Source of the DNA: Rhyacichthys aspro | Lineage: Eukaryota; Chordata; Actinopteri; Gobiiformes; Rhyacichthyidae | Direction of reading: 5' to 3' | Assembly (NCBI GenBank): GCA_036850595.1 | Contig: CM072152.1 | Span: 15,141,207 to 15,205,206, forward strand | DNA length: 64,000 nt | Shown here: piece by piece, positions 1 to 12,100 of the stretch | Layout of the letters: every line of letters starts with the position of its first letter | Numbering within the stretch: the stretch's first letter is position 1 | The notes under the pieces: generated by a model | What the model saw: the letters and a program-made list of their open reading frames with translations, nothing else | Told to the model about the DNA's origin: nothing | Databases searched by the model: none | Position numbers and translations under genes: made by a program

Positions 1-2065
1 ACATAGAGCTGTTTACAGAGGCCATCTGTCAGTGCACACAGAGCCTCGAACACAGCAGTACGACAGGATTTACACACTCCCCGTTAAACACAGTAGACTC
101 AAGGCCATAAACATTTTATCTACATTTTTGTTGTGTTTTTGGCTGGTATGCACTTTTGTTTCTTTTGCATAGTGATTATTTATATTTTGAGGATTCACTT
201 TTTCAGCATTTGGTATCACTGCTGTCTGACATCCGTCCGTCTGATGCTGTATATGCTGATGATAAGGGCAGATATGAAGATCTAATGGCCCACAGTCTGA
301 CCACAGACACCACAGAGCAACCCCTGACAGCTGCCACATCCGCCATCACATTACCGCAGTGCTGCAGTACTGTAGTGCATTCTTCCACACTGGAAACTCC
401 CCGGGGCAAGCCCCTCACTGGGGTCACACCACGCTGTTTAACTAATGAGGAAATGTCTAAACAGCCGCAACAGGATGTTTTCTGCATCACATATGTGGGT
501 GCACTATAGTTTGCCAAGTGACTTAACTGAAGGGTTTTGAGAAAACATGTAAATTATCAATTTATTAGTCATTTTTCTTGCAGCGGACCTAATTCAAGAA
601 CAGTAAAATGAGATTCTATGTTGCCCAGAGTGGATAGCACAGTTTGGTTGGTGTGGGTGATGTTTTGGATAAACAAAAAAACATAGAGTCAGATGGTGAA
701 TCAAATCAGGACTACTTTTTTAAAAATCTGTCAATCAATATGCTCATCGGGGCAAAAAAAAAAAGGGAGATGAAAGAGATTTAACATGACTATGTGCTTA
801 CATAACCACTCTGACAAGGCCACACACACAAGGCCAGATGAAGACAGGAGTCCACCTCTGTGACATTTACAAACCAGATGATATGCAAAGATTGCGCACT
901 TTAGAAACAACTCTTACAGCACAGACAGTCCTCACAGAAAGAATAATCCACTTAGCAATGGCTATAACCTATATAAATTGGGTGAATGGGGTGTTTGAAG
1001 CTATTAATTATCCATTATGTAATGACGACTCAAATTTGTAGATTGCAAGATTTGTCAAAAAAATTCACTTTGGTGGGTGCCTCACTGTCTCAATTAGCAC
1101 CCAGAACAACACACATAGATTTGATCAACATCTGACAAACCTACAGTATATGTCAGCTGCAAAAAGCAAAGGAAACAGCCTCCAAAGCAAATCTCAAAAT
1201 CTCAAATGTCATTCAACTATCACTTGCTGAAGAAACATTATAAACTCTTTACTCTTTGGTAATGGAAATATAACCATTTCTATTTCACACACATCAACTA
1301 CTTTTATACCCATCTTACTTTAAAAATGAACCAGAGAGTAAAGAAAAAGCAGGAACAAACAACATTGAACAGGTGCTTAGGGGCAGATCCTTGCCCATGC
1401 CCAGGCTCACAAATGCATGTATACACACAGGTGAGCACACAGACTATCCACAGCAGTGTGGGTAAACAGCTCCTCCACAATTTTATTGGCAATTGCTGCT
1501 GAAGGTCACACTTCAGCAGTGGGGCTGAGTTCCAGGAAAAAAGCCTGCTTCTTATGTAACCTCAGCCTGGATTTGGCAGAGGCCCAGGAATCGTGCAGAA
1601 AAACTAGGACACAGCCTCAATGACTGCCACAGCCCCTTGTGGCCTCACACTTCCATTGACGCACCTCTACATACACACAGACACAGTGCCCCCTATAGAC
1701 AGCTGAGGAGGAGACAGGGGAAACACCCACCACAAAAGCGTGCATTTAGTCCAGATATTGTTGGCCTGTTTGGCAGCAGGTTCAGACAAACAGTGACTCA
1801 CCTTGGAACGGGGAATTAAATTATGTTTGCCAAAATGTGGTCAGCACAGCACACATCTCTTCATCTCTACATCCTGCTCACTGACTTATATAACACAATA
1901 TGCTCATGTATTTTGGCACAAAGCACAGCTGCAACAGACTAAAAGGGACCACTATGACCAGGTGTATCTAGAGCCCAGCTACTACAAAACAGAACCACTA
2001 CCAGCAAGACACACATGTAATTGGAAGAGACATGAAATGGGCATGAAATGAAAAGGAGAAACAAC
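1..2065. other. itpr1 intron or left flank without recognised exons
   Basis: The next conserved itpr1 segment (GEALRQILVNRYYGN in mammals) was looked for on the minus strand and not found, so it lies further left. Frames of about 100 codons at 156-509 (plus) and 203-517 (minus) overlap each other and resemble nothing I know. Confidence 0.5.
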
Positions 2066-2101
2066 CTTAGGCATATCCATCTCATCATCAAAGGCCCTGA
2101 G
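2066..2101 (-). CDS. Candidate 36-nt in-frame cassette exon of itpr1 (S2 region)
   Basis: On the minus strand a strong pyrimidine tract ending CTCTTCTCTCTTCCAG is followed by 36 open bases encoding LRAFDDEMDMPK, then AAG and a weak GTTGTT donor. The preceding itpr1 exon ends in phase 0 with GYGEK. A 36-nt phase-0 insert here would keep frame and would lie where mammalian ITPR1 carries its S2 splice cassettes. I do not recall this peptide from any ITPR1, so it could be chance. Confidence 0.35.
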
Positions 2102-2636
2102 CTGGAAGAGAGAAGAGTTTCAGGAGTTAAAAAAGGACACAGCAGGGGTCAATGACATGTTAGTTCTGTCAGGCTGTAAAAACAGTAGTTAGACATAGCT
2201 ATGAGAGGTTATAGCCTACAATGGAGCATATAGGTGTGACATTTCATTGTTCAGCTTTAAGAGAAGTCACTCACAGATGAACAGACTCACATTATTGCCT
2301 GAAATCAGAAAAATATGACTACAGCAGCATCACTGAGATAAAGATGATGGTCTTTCAAAATAAAGGTATAACGTAAGATGTGTACATATAAAATATTATT
2401 ATGATCAACATTAAAGTGCGTCTCTGGGGAGAGCAGGAGAGAAATGGTTTCTGGGAATTTATGAGCAATGGACTAGATCTTCATTATTGTCTTCACTGTT
2501 CACCTCTGAAGAAAACATTTGAGGAATAAAAAATAAATAAATTAAAGATGATAAATGGCAAATATTTCACATTACTTTTACAACTGCACACATTAGCAAC
2601 TTCTGAACTTCAACAGAAAAAATAATGTTCTCCTAC

Positions 2637-5600
2637 CTTTTCCCCATAACCACGATCTTTTGTCATCATTTCTCGAAGGGTTTGAAGAACTTTGATGCAC
2701 AGTCGTTCCTCATTTTCCTCCAGTAGCTGTTTTGTGTGTTTGATCAGCCTGCAAACGAAGCCAGTTCAGAAAACTCTTAACTTTTACTAACTAGTAACTC
2801 AAACTAAGAACTTGCTTCATGCTTTTTATTGCTTACTTGCAAATAAAACCGCCACTCTCACACTTTTTGCGTGAGTCTGTATTTTCTGGGAAGAGCAGTT
2901 CAGGTCGATGCAGAACGTCTACCAACACTGACAACTCGGCTTGAACCAGCGGACGCAGACGGTCTTCCAAGGCTGACACAATGTCCTAAATCCAGAGTGA
3001 AATGCTCTATCTCCAGTTTGGATCTGTACACCACATACACATAGCTACACTGTACCTGGAGCCTCTCTATGATGTTCCTGTAGTCCCGGGACGCCGTGAC
3101 CACAGAGTCTCTACGGGCAGCGTTACGAGCAGACAGTCTCCAGCTCATGGCCGTCTTTTGAACAATGTTGTTAGATTTGACAAACAGATTGTTCACCTGG
3201 TTGTCCAGGTCCACTGGGATGGCAATCGCCCTGCCCTTAGCTGGCAGGTAAACACAGAAAGATGAGCAATGGGAGATGAATTTATGTCATTTGTGCTTTC
3301 TTAAAAGGACAAATGTCTTACCGACATCTGACAAAACCTTGATGCAGTTCTCCACACAACCTTTTTGTATTGGGATCAGCCAGTTACAGTGGTAAACTCT
3401 AAATACTGCCTGCAACAGCTGCACAAAGACTGGCTGTCTGGTCTGGGGAGGGGACACAAAACACACATATTAATAACTAGCTATTATTTTAAACTATACA
3501 CAATTTACACTATTTATTCAATAGGGTTTTCAGTTTCAAAAAAGTTGGGACACAAAAGATAAATAAAAATAGAATGCATTAATTTGCAAATCTTCCAAAA
3601 TCTTCTCAAATCTCACAGCAACCTTGTGCCTTGCACAGATTTCTCCAGCTTCTCTCAATTTGACATTTAAAATTTTGCTGAAATTATTTCATAATTTTTA
3701 GACACAGTTTATTGCAGATTGATCAACTTCTGCCCATCTTTATTTCTGCTTTCTAAAATGCTCGTTTTATACACAGTAATGGTATTCACCTGTTGTGAAT
3801 GAACCCAAATATTTGCAAAACACTGCAGTTTTTAGTACCACTTACTTTTACAGCGTCGTTTGAGATCTGTTGCTGCCATAAAAAGAGACATTATTTTCCA
3901 CAAAATCGTAAAAATAATATATGTTATTTATGTTCTATAATGAACATGATTTTTTTTTTTAATTTCCAGTGTCCCAACTTTTTTGAAATTGGGTTTGCAT
4001 TTAAAGTAAAAAAAGAGTCCCCTCAAGGCTGTAAAAGAGCCCTCTGTGTACAACACCATGATTTTGCACCAGTGAAACCTGTATATGCAGTGCTATGGCT
4101 GCACTCATGACCAAACCTCAAAGAATAAAAGGTGTGCCTCAACACCCAACCGTGTGTATAACCTGTCAAAATCAGAGCCAACAAATACCTGAAATATTTT
4201 CACCAAAACTGAGGCCTGCAGCGGAGAATAGAAGCAGTCAAGATATGAAAATTTTTAAATGACAATCATTCCTGTGCCTGTGCACATGTAGGAGTCTACA
4301 TAAAGTGAAATAAAATCAAGAGTAAAATATAATAGATAAAATAAAATCAACTGGTCGATCAACTTCAGAACATATATACAGTACTGTGACTAATACAGTT
4401 AAGAGTTAATTGATTCAAAGCTCAGAAGAGGTAGAAACAAGTCATTTCCCACCAATCACCATTTGCCAATTTTATTAATCAAGAAACCTCTCTGAGCCTG
4501 CGGGTGTTTTAACCAAGGCATGATTAACCAAATAAACTGAACTGGGAAAGAGGAGATTGTATAGGGTTATGATTCTGCGATAAACCCACCTAATACATAC
4601 TCATATATGCACTTATGGAGGTCAATCAAACGGATGCTTTTAAGACCGATAAATCAGTACAGTACATATTATTCATTTCCCCTTGGTTACATACCTGTAG
4701 GCTGGTGCTCTGGTCTGAGAAGGGCGAGCTAAAGAAAGTGGTCACAATGCTCATCACAGTTTCTGTCACATAACGCTCCAGAAGTGTGTCAGCATGTTTA
4801 CGGTCACTGGTATTATTACACACCTAGATAAAAAGTGAGGTTTTACCATAAGATGTGAGACATGTGATTTTTACATCAATTTTGCCAAGTGTTCCTTACT
4901 CTGCAGATGTCAACCAGGAAGTTCTCAAAGAGTTTCCACATGTGATTGGAGGTGTAGATCTCCTTCATTTCAACTTCAGTGTCCACATAGCAGTGGTTCA
5001 GGAAGTTTATATAGGCAATCTTTACCTAAAACATTCAAATTTACTTAGTTAGCCCCGTTACATGAATAATCAAGGTGAGAGGGTTCAAGAGTTCACCTCA
5101 GGGATGCAGTCCTCATGTGTGACCACTCTCACTATGTCATCTAGCGGTAACAAGGAGTTACACTTGATTTCAGTGTAGACATTCTTGCCCTCGGTGCAAA
5201 CTGCCAGGAGCTCTACCAGGTGAATGTGATACATAAGAGGGCTGTTCTCATCCATCCGATCACGCTCAGACCTCATCATCTGGACCAATGTTTGGAAGGA
5301 GGCTCGGTCATTGTAAAAAACCAAAACATCTTCTCCAGCATTCACCAACTGAAAAAAGAAACTATTATCAGGAAAGAAAAAAATTAAAGTAGACCAACAT
5401 TTAATGTTTGTGCTGAACTTTGTAGGACCTCTGCCATGACAATGTCCTGGCATTTCTTGATGAACTTGTTTTCTGCTTTGACAATTGTCTGAAGGAACTT
5501 GAGGTACTGGACATTGCGTCCATGTGTTTCAATGCAGTGGACAAAGTGCTGGACCACTCGCTCGTTGATCTCACTACACAGTTGAAAGTTGTTCATGAAG

Positions 5601-8600
5601 ATATGCTGCATAGTGATGGCTTCTAAAATCTGAACAGAAGAAAAACGGGACTCAGAAATGCATCATTAATAATATGCTTGTAAAAGGTTGTGCTGTGTTC
5701 TCACTCCTGGATTCAGGAACAGATTGATGTTTTTGTGAAGCAAGGCTTGGTTCTGCTGGTTTCCTGCACAGAAGTTCTGTAGAAACTGATGGGCTAGCTT
5801 CATGATATCCTGCATGCGTAGGTCCTCTCCCTGGAATTAAAATCACTGTGGGTTGCATGTGTTACATACAACATACCCCATGCACTGTTATTTTTTATTT
5901 AACTTCCTTCACACTATATTCCAGTTGCAATACAATCTGCATAAATGGGACATGGCAGACTGAAACAGCTCCAACTACAATGATACCTTTTCATAAGGAA
6001 TCTGCAGGAGCTCAAGCACCACAGCATGAGCACTCATGTTCCTCAGGAGCCTTTGCTGTTGCTTCTTGCTCTTCCGACCTGAGAGACCCTCCTGGACGCA
6101 CAACTTGCTGAGGCGCAGCAAAATCTGACATAAACAATAAAATGTGAGGTCAACAAAATAAAATGTGTGTTAGATAATAATGTTAAAAATAAATTACCTC
6201 TTTCACCACTCTGTAGTTGTAACTGCTGGTGCTCTCTGCTTTCTTTGGTTTATCAGAGCTCCCAGAGTCCCCCTTCAGAAGAGACAATCGCAGGGTGTTA
6301 CACAGAATTAAGGCTACTGTACTAAAAATACATTTGATTATCATTGAGGGGGTCTTGTCTAGCAAAACTGTACCTTCTTATGCTCTGTCTCAATGGAGGC
6401 GTCCCCCGCATCCATGCCTTCATCTGGTCCTTGCCTCTTGTACACCCAGAGCTCAGACTTTTCTACAATAGAACGCAGCTGGTCCAAGTCTGACTTGATT
6501 TGTTTGTAATTTTCTACATCTTGGCTTGTGACAAGAAGTTGGACCTAAACAAAAAGCAAACAAAAATATAAGTCAACAAACCTTAAAGAAATGGTGTACA
6601 TAGTGGTCTTTGGAACAGTGGGTACCTGTTTAAATGCCTGCAGGACCTCCTGTCTCTGGCTGAAGTGTCTGAATAACAGATGCAAAGCTCTGGACACAAG
6701 AGGAGGATAGTCGTGCATTGTTAAGTGGAGAAGAACTCTGAGGAAAGTACGACCACCGTGATCGTCCAAGTCCAGTGGGGTGTTTTCTTCGCTAAAAGTA
6801 CACAGGACAAATGGTCAGTTAATGCACATAATATCTAATGCAGATTCTGTTTTAAATAAATATATTACCTTCCCCCAAATATACCCTCTGCCTGCTCCTC
6901 TATATGCTCAAAATCCAGAGCACCTGCAAGCGAAGTTGTGCTATTAACACTGACAGTTTTCTCAAGAATGTAATGTTCACATTTAGTAGCCAAGGGTGAA
7001 ACTGACCTGGCATATTGTTTGGACCTTCCACTGCCCCAGATACAGAAAATTCACTTTGGGAATTGCTCTCATCAAACTCCCTCTTGAAGATGGACAGCAA
7101 ACATGAGATCCTATAGTCAAGCCGTACATTCAAAATGAACTGTAAGAAGAGAGCAACATGTTAATGAATGCTCTTCAGTGTTACGGGCTCTATTTTACAG
7201 ATTGTGTTTTGAGTATGCCACTTCCTCACCTGTAGGATCTCAATGATCTTGAGCTTGGTGTCCATAACCAGAATGTCCTGCTTCTCAGGTTCAGTTTGAG
7301 TCTTGACTATGTCTCTACTGGAGCTGCTGTTGGAAGCTGTGGGAAGAAAGCCCCCTCCTCTGAGGACCACCTGGGACATGAGCTCTCCAACACCATGGAT
7401 AGATCGCATCACATTACTGCCTGCAAGTAGAGTCACAGAGAACAGTCTTTTCAGGTCCTACAGAGTCCAGTCCCAGTAAGAGTGGCCATTCATACCTTTA
7501 CTCTCATCATCCTTGTTCATCTTGTTGAAGGGGAACATAGTGCTCACATGGACACAGTCAAGTATAGCCAGCAGGATCTTGGTGAGTCTCAGCAGGTCAC
7601 TAAAGTTGTAGAAGCCAAAATAAATCAAGTTTCTGGCCAGATTCACCACCTGAAAGTTAGTAATAAGCAAATCATGCTGGTTATGACAATGGTAAGCATT
7701 ACAACACAGACACAGAGAGACAGACACAGACTGTGTCTCTCTGACCTCGAATGTCAGCTTGTTCTTCTCTTTATCTGCAAAGGGGAAGCTCTGGCACACA
7801 ACGTCTCTGAGGTAGTTCTCAACAAACTCCATAGTTTGTGAGAATCTCTCCTTGATTTCATCTTTAGATGTTCCATCATTATCATAACTAAAAATTTAAG
7901 AAAATAAAATTAATTATGCTACACAACAGGTTGGCATCTCAAAAGAGACTCTTGACTCACTCATCTATAGCGATCTCTGAGGGGATTTCAGACCAGAGTC
8001 GTGCATATTTGACAGGTGTGACCTGTTCCTGAGGGTCACGGTCAACATGCATGTGCAGCATCATACGGCAGAACGAGGCTCGCAGGTCGTAGGGTAAGTC
8101 TTCATCAGACATGCATCTCAAGATCAAGTCCACATCCAGCTGGCCAGAGATCTTGTTGATGGCCAGGTACTGTCGATCCAAGCACATCCGGGCAAACAGG
8201 TTCAGCTGGTACCTTATCACACACACACACAGAGTCCCATTACAGCAAAGCAAGAAGCTGCCTAAAGCATATGTCAAGTGAGTGCTAGCTTATTTTTCCC
8301 CACTTAACATAGCAATTTACCCACTACTTTTGATCCACAGTGTCAATATTTCTGTAAACATTTCACACTGCACATTACTACAAACAAAACTGAACAAACT
8401 AAATACAAAATAAATGGAGCAGCTACCTATAGTAACTGATGACTTCCTGGTCCTCCTTCTGGCCCTCTTTAGCATCCTGAGCCAGCTCCCTGATGCTCTT
8501 ACTGCGGATCTCTTTATTGCTATCTTTCCAAAACAGCCAGACCTCCTCTTCATCTTCCTCAGACTCCTCTGAGTTTTCCCCAAGATGTGCCCCTTCGATC

Positions 8601-9131
8601 TCAAACCTGGACAGGACCAGTCTGGAAGAAGCAGGTAAGTTGAAAGTGTTGGAGTTTTGCTGTTTGTTTTATGAACGTAACACGGAACAGACATACTTAG
8701 TTTCTATAAGAATGTCTGCGTTGGCTGGATCCAGGACTGCATTACAGATGAGCTCTTGTGTAACAGGAATGGACTTATTCATTGACACACACAAGTCTGA
8801 CAGATAGTCCAGGAACCTGCACAAAACATAGATGCAAAACTTAAGGTGTAAAATGCATGTATGGAGATTGAGTGTGAAAGTCAACTCTAGGTGATTTATG
8901 TTTGATCCCACCTGTGTGCTGCAGACAGTGTACAGACAAGCGGCAGACATGCACAAACCTGGGCTCACGGTTCTTGCGGACCAGACTAACAAACGTGTCA
9001 ATCTCAGCAGCAGTGATGTGCTTCTCGAGCAGCTTGCGGTTGTTGTGAAGAAGAGCTGTGATTGTGTCTTCTGCCAGGACGTCATAGCCGATCTGTTTCT
9101 GCATGAAGCGGAACTGTTTGGCAATATACTC
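2637..9131 (-). CDS. itpr1: itpr1 exons 16-37: central regulatory (RIH) region
   Basis: Coding exons on the minus strand: 8,959-9,131; 8,697-8,816; 8,427-8,621; 7,961-8,212; 7,746-7,887; 7,496-7,649; 7,230-7,420; 7,007-7,139; 6,869-6,923; 6,626-6,791; 6,374-6,544; 6,198-6,272; 5,987-6,124; 5,705-5,830; 5,429-5,629; 5,097-5,348; 4,900-5,025; 4,695-4,823; 3,322-3,442; 3,056-3,240; 2,837-2,985; 2,637-2,748. They give residues 570-1,691. This is the helical armadillo/RIH solenoid that transmits ligand binding to the pore. Recognisable pieces are LLHNNRKLLEKHITAAEIDT, HMHVDRDPQEQVTPVKYARL, MQHIFMNNFQLCSEINERVV, NAARRDSV (the RRDSV site corresponds to the PKA site of ITPR1) and [20 protein letters not shown]. 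The intron between 7,421 and 7,495 is only 75 bp, so it has little room for a further cassette at that position. Confidence 0.94.
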
Positions 9132-12100
9132 CTGTGGGACAGAGACAGACACAGACTGTCTGCACGCGCACACAAGCTGCTACAAGATGGCAACAAGAGG
9201 CTGTGAAAACTGTCACATCCACCCTGCCATGATCTCCGTGAAGATGACACATAACATTGTTAGGACTAGAATAGTTTTACTCAGTGACAGAGGTCAGTGT
9301 GGAAGAAAAGGACACTATGTGACTTCATGTAACAATTATAGCACACAGTACACTTTAATCTACTTAGTTTTACAAAGTGCCTGAGAACTACTGTGGACAT
9401 ATTTGAGATATTTTCCCTTTTCTGTGGAATGGTGATAGCTAATGAATTGTGGCATTTTCTTTTAGCCTGCAGAATTATTCTTCCTCACAGAGGTCAGATA
9501 ATCCATTAGATCTATTACAGTTAGGCATTAATTGCATAAGAAGTTTGTGTGATTTTTTTCACTCTGAGTCAGGGAAGGCACTGATCTTGACTGGCAGGAC
9601 TCTCAGGAAAGTACCTGGTTTTTGCGGTAGTCCTGCTGAGAGTGGCGTAGAACCCTGTAACACAGACGACAGATGTGTCTGAATGGTGCATGGCGCTGGT
9701 CAGCAAGCTCCTCTAGTCGCAGCATGGGTCCATCTCCACTGTCAGTGAAAGGAGCCTGCAGCAGCTTGAAGATCTGCACACAGGGGTGTTTAGGCATTTG
9801 TCTTTTAAGTTGGAACATCACAAAATATATTCAAAACACAATCACACACTCTTAACGTATTACCTGTTTGAGAATATTCTGTTCTCTCATGAGTTTCTGT
9901 CGTTCCCTGTTTGGTTTGTTCACCATGATTTCTAAAACATCTTGTCCATTGTTGGGAATGTCCACGACAAAAAACACCAAATCCTCTAGGAGTTTGGTAA
10001 CTGCTCTGGTTAAAACAGCACACACATACATAAGCATTATCACATCATTAACTCCTGGCTTTATAAATAAGTGATATTGATTCACTTTACCTCCTCTCAT
10101 TCTGTGTGATGGTGCCCCTTTCCAACTTGCCAGCAATAGATGCAAGCACTTTGCTGGCATCATTGGCAAAGTCCAAGTCTCTGACTTCAGCAGGAGACAC
10201 TGGCACAATGGCAAATGCCTCTTTGTCCTCTTTCTGTGCAGATGTGCCAATCTTGTAACAGATAAAAGAAATGAATGCAGTTGTCATCTGTCATGTTCAA
10301 GTGTGTTATCAAAAAGTGATTTATTGCTTTTTATGCTGCAAAGAATCATGCTGCGATAATGTATCAGTAATTGTACTTTTACACCGTAATGTAATGTTAA
10401 AATAGAATTCAATCTTTCATTGTGCTCCACTTTGGTTTAAAAGAACCTTCACTCACTCTCAGCATGACTGGCTTTTCTTCCTCCTTGTCGATGGGTTGGT
10501 TCGTGCTGTGGACCCATGTGTTTGTGCACAGATGTCTAAGGCGCACGTACGAATTTCTAAAAAATAAAAAACAAAATTCATAGATGTGGGGATTCAAAAA
10601 ATGCCAATAAACCGTATATACATACAAACAAATTGCTCCATAGTAATGCTGTAAGAAAAAATGTATAATCTGTATTGGATAAAGTTACATTTATTGTTCA
10701 GATTGTAAATACTTGGAAAGACAGTGACAGTACACTGCACTAAATGAAATGCATAATTTCTACTTTTCACAATTTTTCCTTCTTCATTTGCACTGATTAG
10801 ATTATATATTACGTATAATATTCTTCAATTGTAAAATGTATCACAAAATGTATGTCTGCAACATCATATAATAATGTGATTCATCCTCCTACACTGTTTG
10901 TCAAGACTTTTGATCTGGGTTTGTTTTACAAAGCTTGTTCAGTGAGAATGACAGAAGACAAGTAAGCAGTCAGTCCCATCAACACATAATCAGATACATC
11001 TTATCACACAAATGAGTAAGTCATCCCATAATTACAATATTATTGTGCAAAAAACTAGCAAAAAAACTGCATGCACATTTGATTTTTTTGCAACCATATA
11101 AGTGTTGTTGTTGTTTTTCTTTGGAACTGTGCTAGCATCTATACTGTTGTCATTAGTTCCTTGCTGAGCCAGTCTGACAGGCCTCACTTCGTACCTGGGC
11201 ACCAGTGAGTCCCCCCCTCTCAGTGTAGTGGGGTCAAGTTCAAATATGGAAGATATATCGTTCCCCTCAGGAACTGACACTAGTGTGTACATGACTTTGT
11301 CCTGGACATTTCTTAAACGGGCTCGCAGCGCCTCCTGCTCTGAGTCCATCTGGAGAAACAGGTAATATTGAGAGAGTAACATGTAAGAGCATTCACTGAA
11401 TTCGCCACTTTGGATTACATAATACACATGTCCAAAACAGTCTGAATGTGGAAGACTGACTCCAAGATCAAAACGATTTTGTTTCTTGCCTTGATTCAGC
11501 TAGGTTCATTGGATTTTCCAGTGAAATGTCCTAATTTAATAAGCCAACAAAAGTCACCAAAGAAAACTTATGACTAAACAGCATCATCGAATAATCAAAT
11601 CATTTAAAGCAAATGTCAAAAGCATTTGGTATCAGCTGAATGTCAGTTAATAATTAGTTATAGCTTGACATTGTAAATTAAATAACATAAAGCCAGTTTA
11701 CTGACTGCCAACTGTGGTATTCAGCTGCAGACAAACAGGAGGACATAGATTTACATTTACATTTACAAGTAAAGGCTGCCATCTGCTGGTCTGTTGCTGG
11801 AATATAACTCAACAGACATAATGGCTTCAAAGTCTACTCAAAAGTATAGATATGTTTGGTTATGATAAGCAACAATGGAAACCAGTTTCTAATATGTGTC
11901 TCTTACAGATGAGCGAGGCTCCAGACATTCCTCCTCATATTCTGGATTCACCTGCAAAACAGATACTTTTACATGGATTTTCCATTTAGATTTAACTTTT
12001 ACAGATAAATGGGTGTTATTAAATTAGTAATACTTGTAATCTTCTATTTCTAGAAAAGCTCTGAGGTGCTGATGGTGACCTCTAATATAATCTATGAATA

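Noticed and set aside
156..517. Overlapping frames of about 117 codons (plus) and 104 codons (minus) near the left edge
   Set aside because: They overlap on opposite strands, show no recognisable domain and no convincing paired splice sites. They do not match the next ITPR1 exon.
4190..4230. AATACCTGAAATATTTTCACC, resembling a minus-strand donor in the intron between itpr1 exons 33 and 34
   Set aside because: Exons 33 and 34 join in frame to the conserved SLQ-TRQPVFVQLL sequence without an insert, and no matching acceptor with a coding frame was found.
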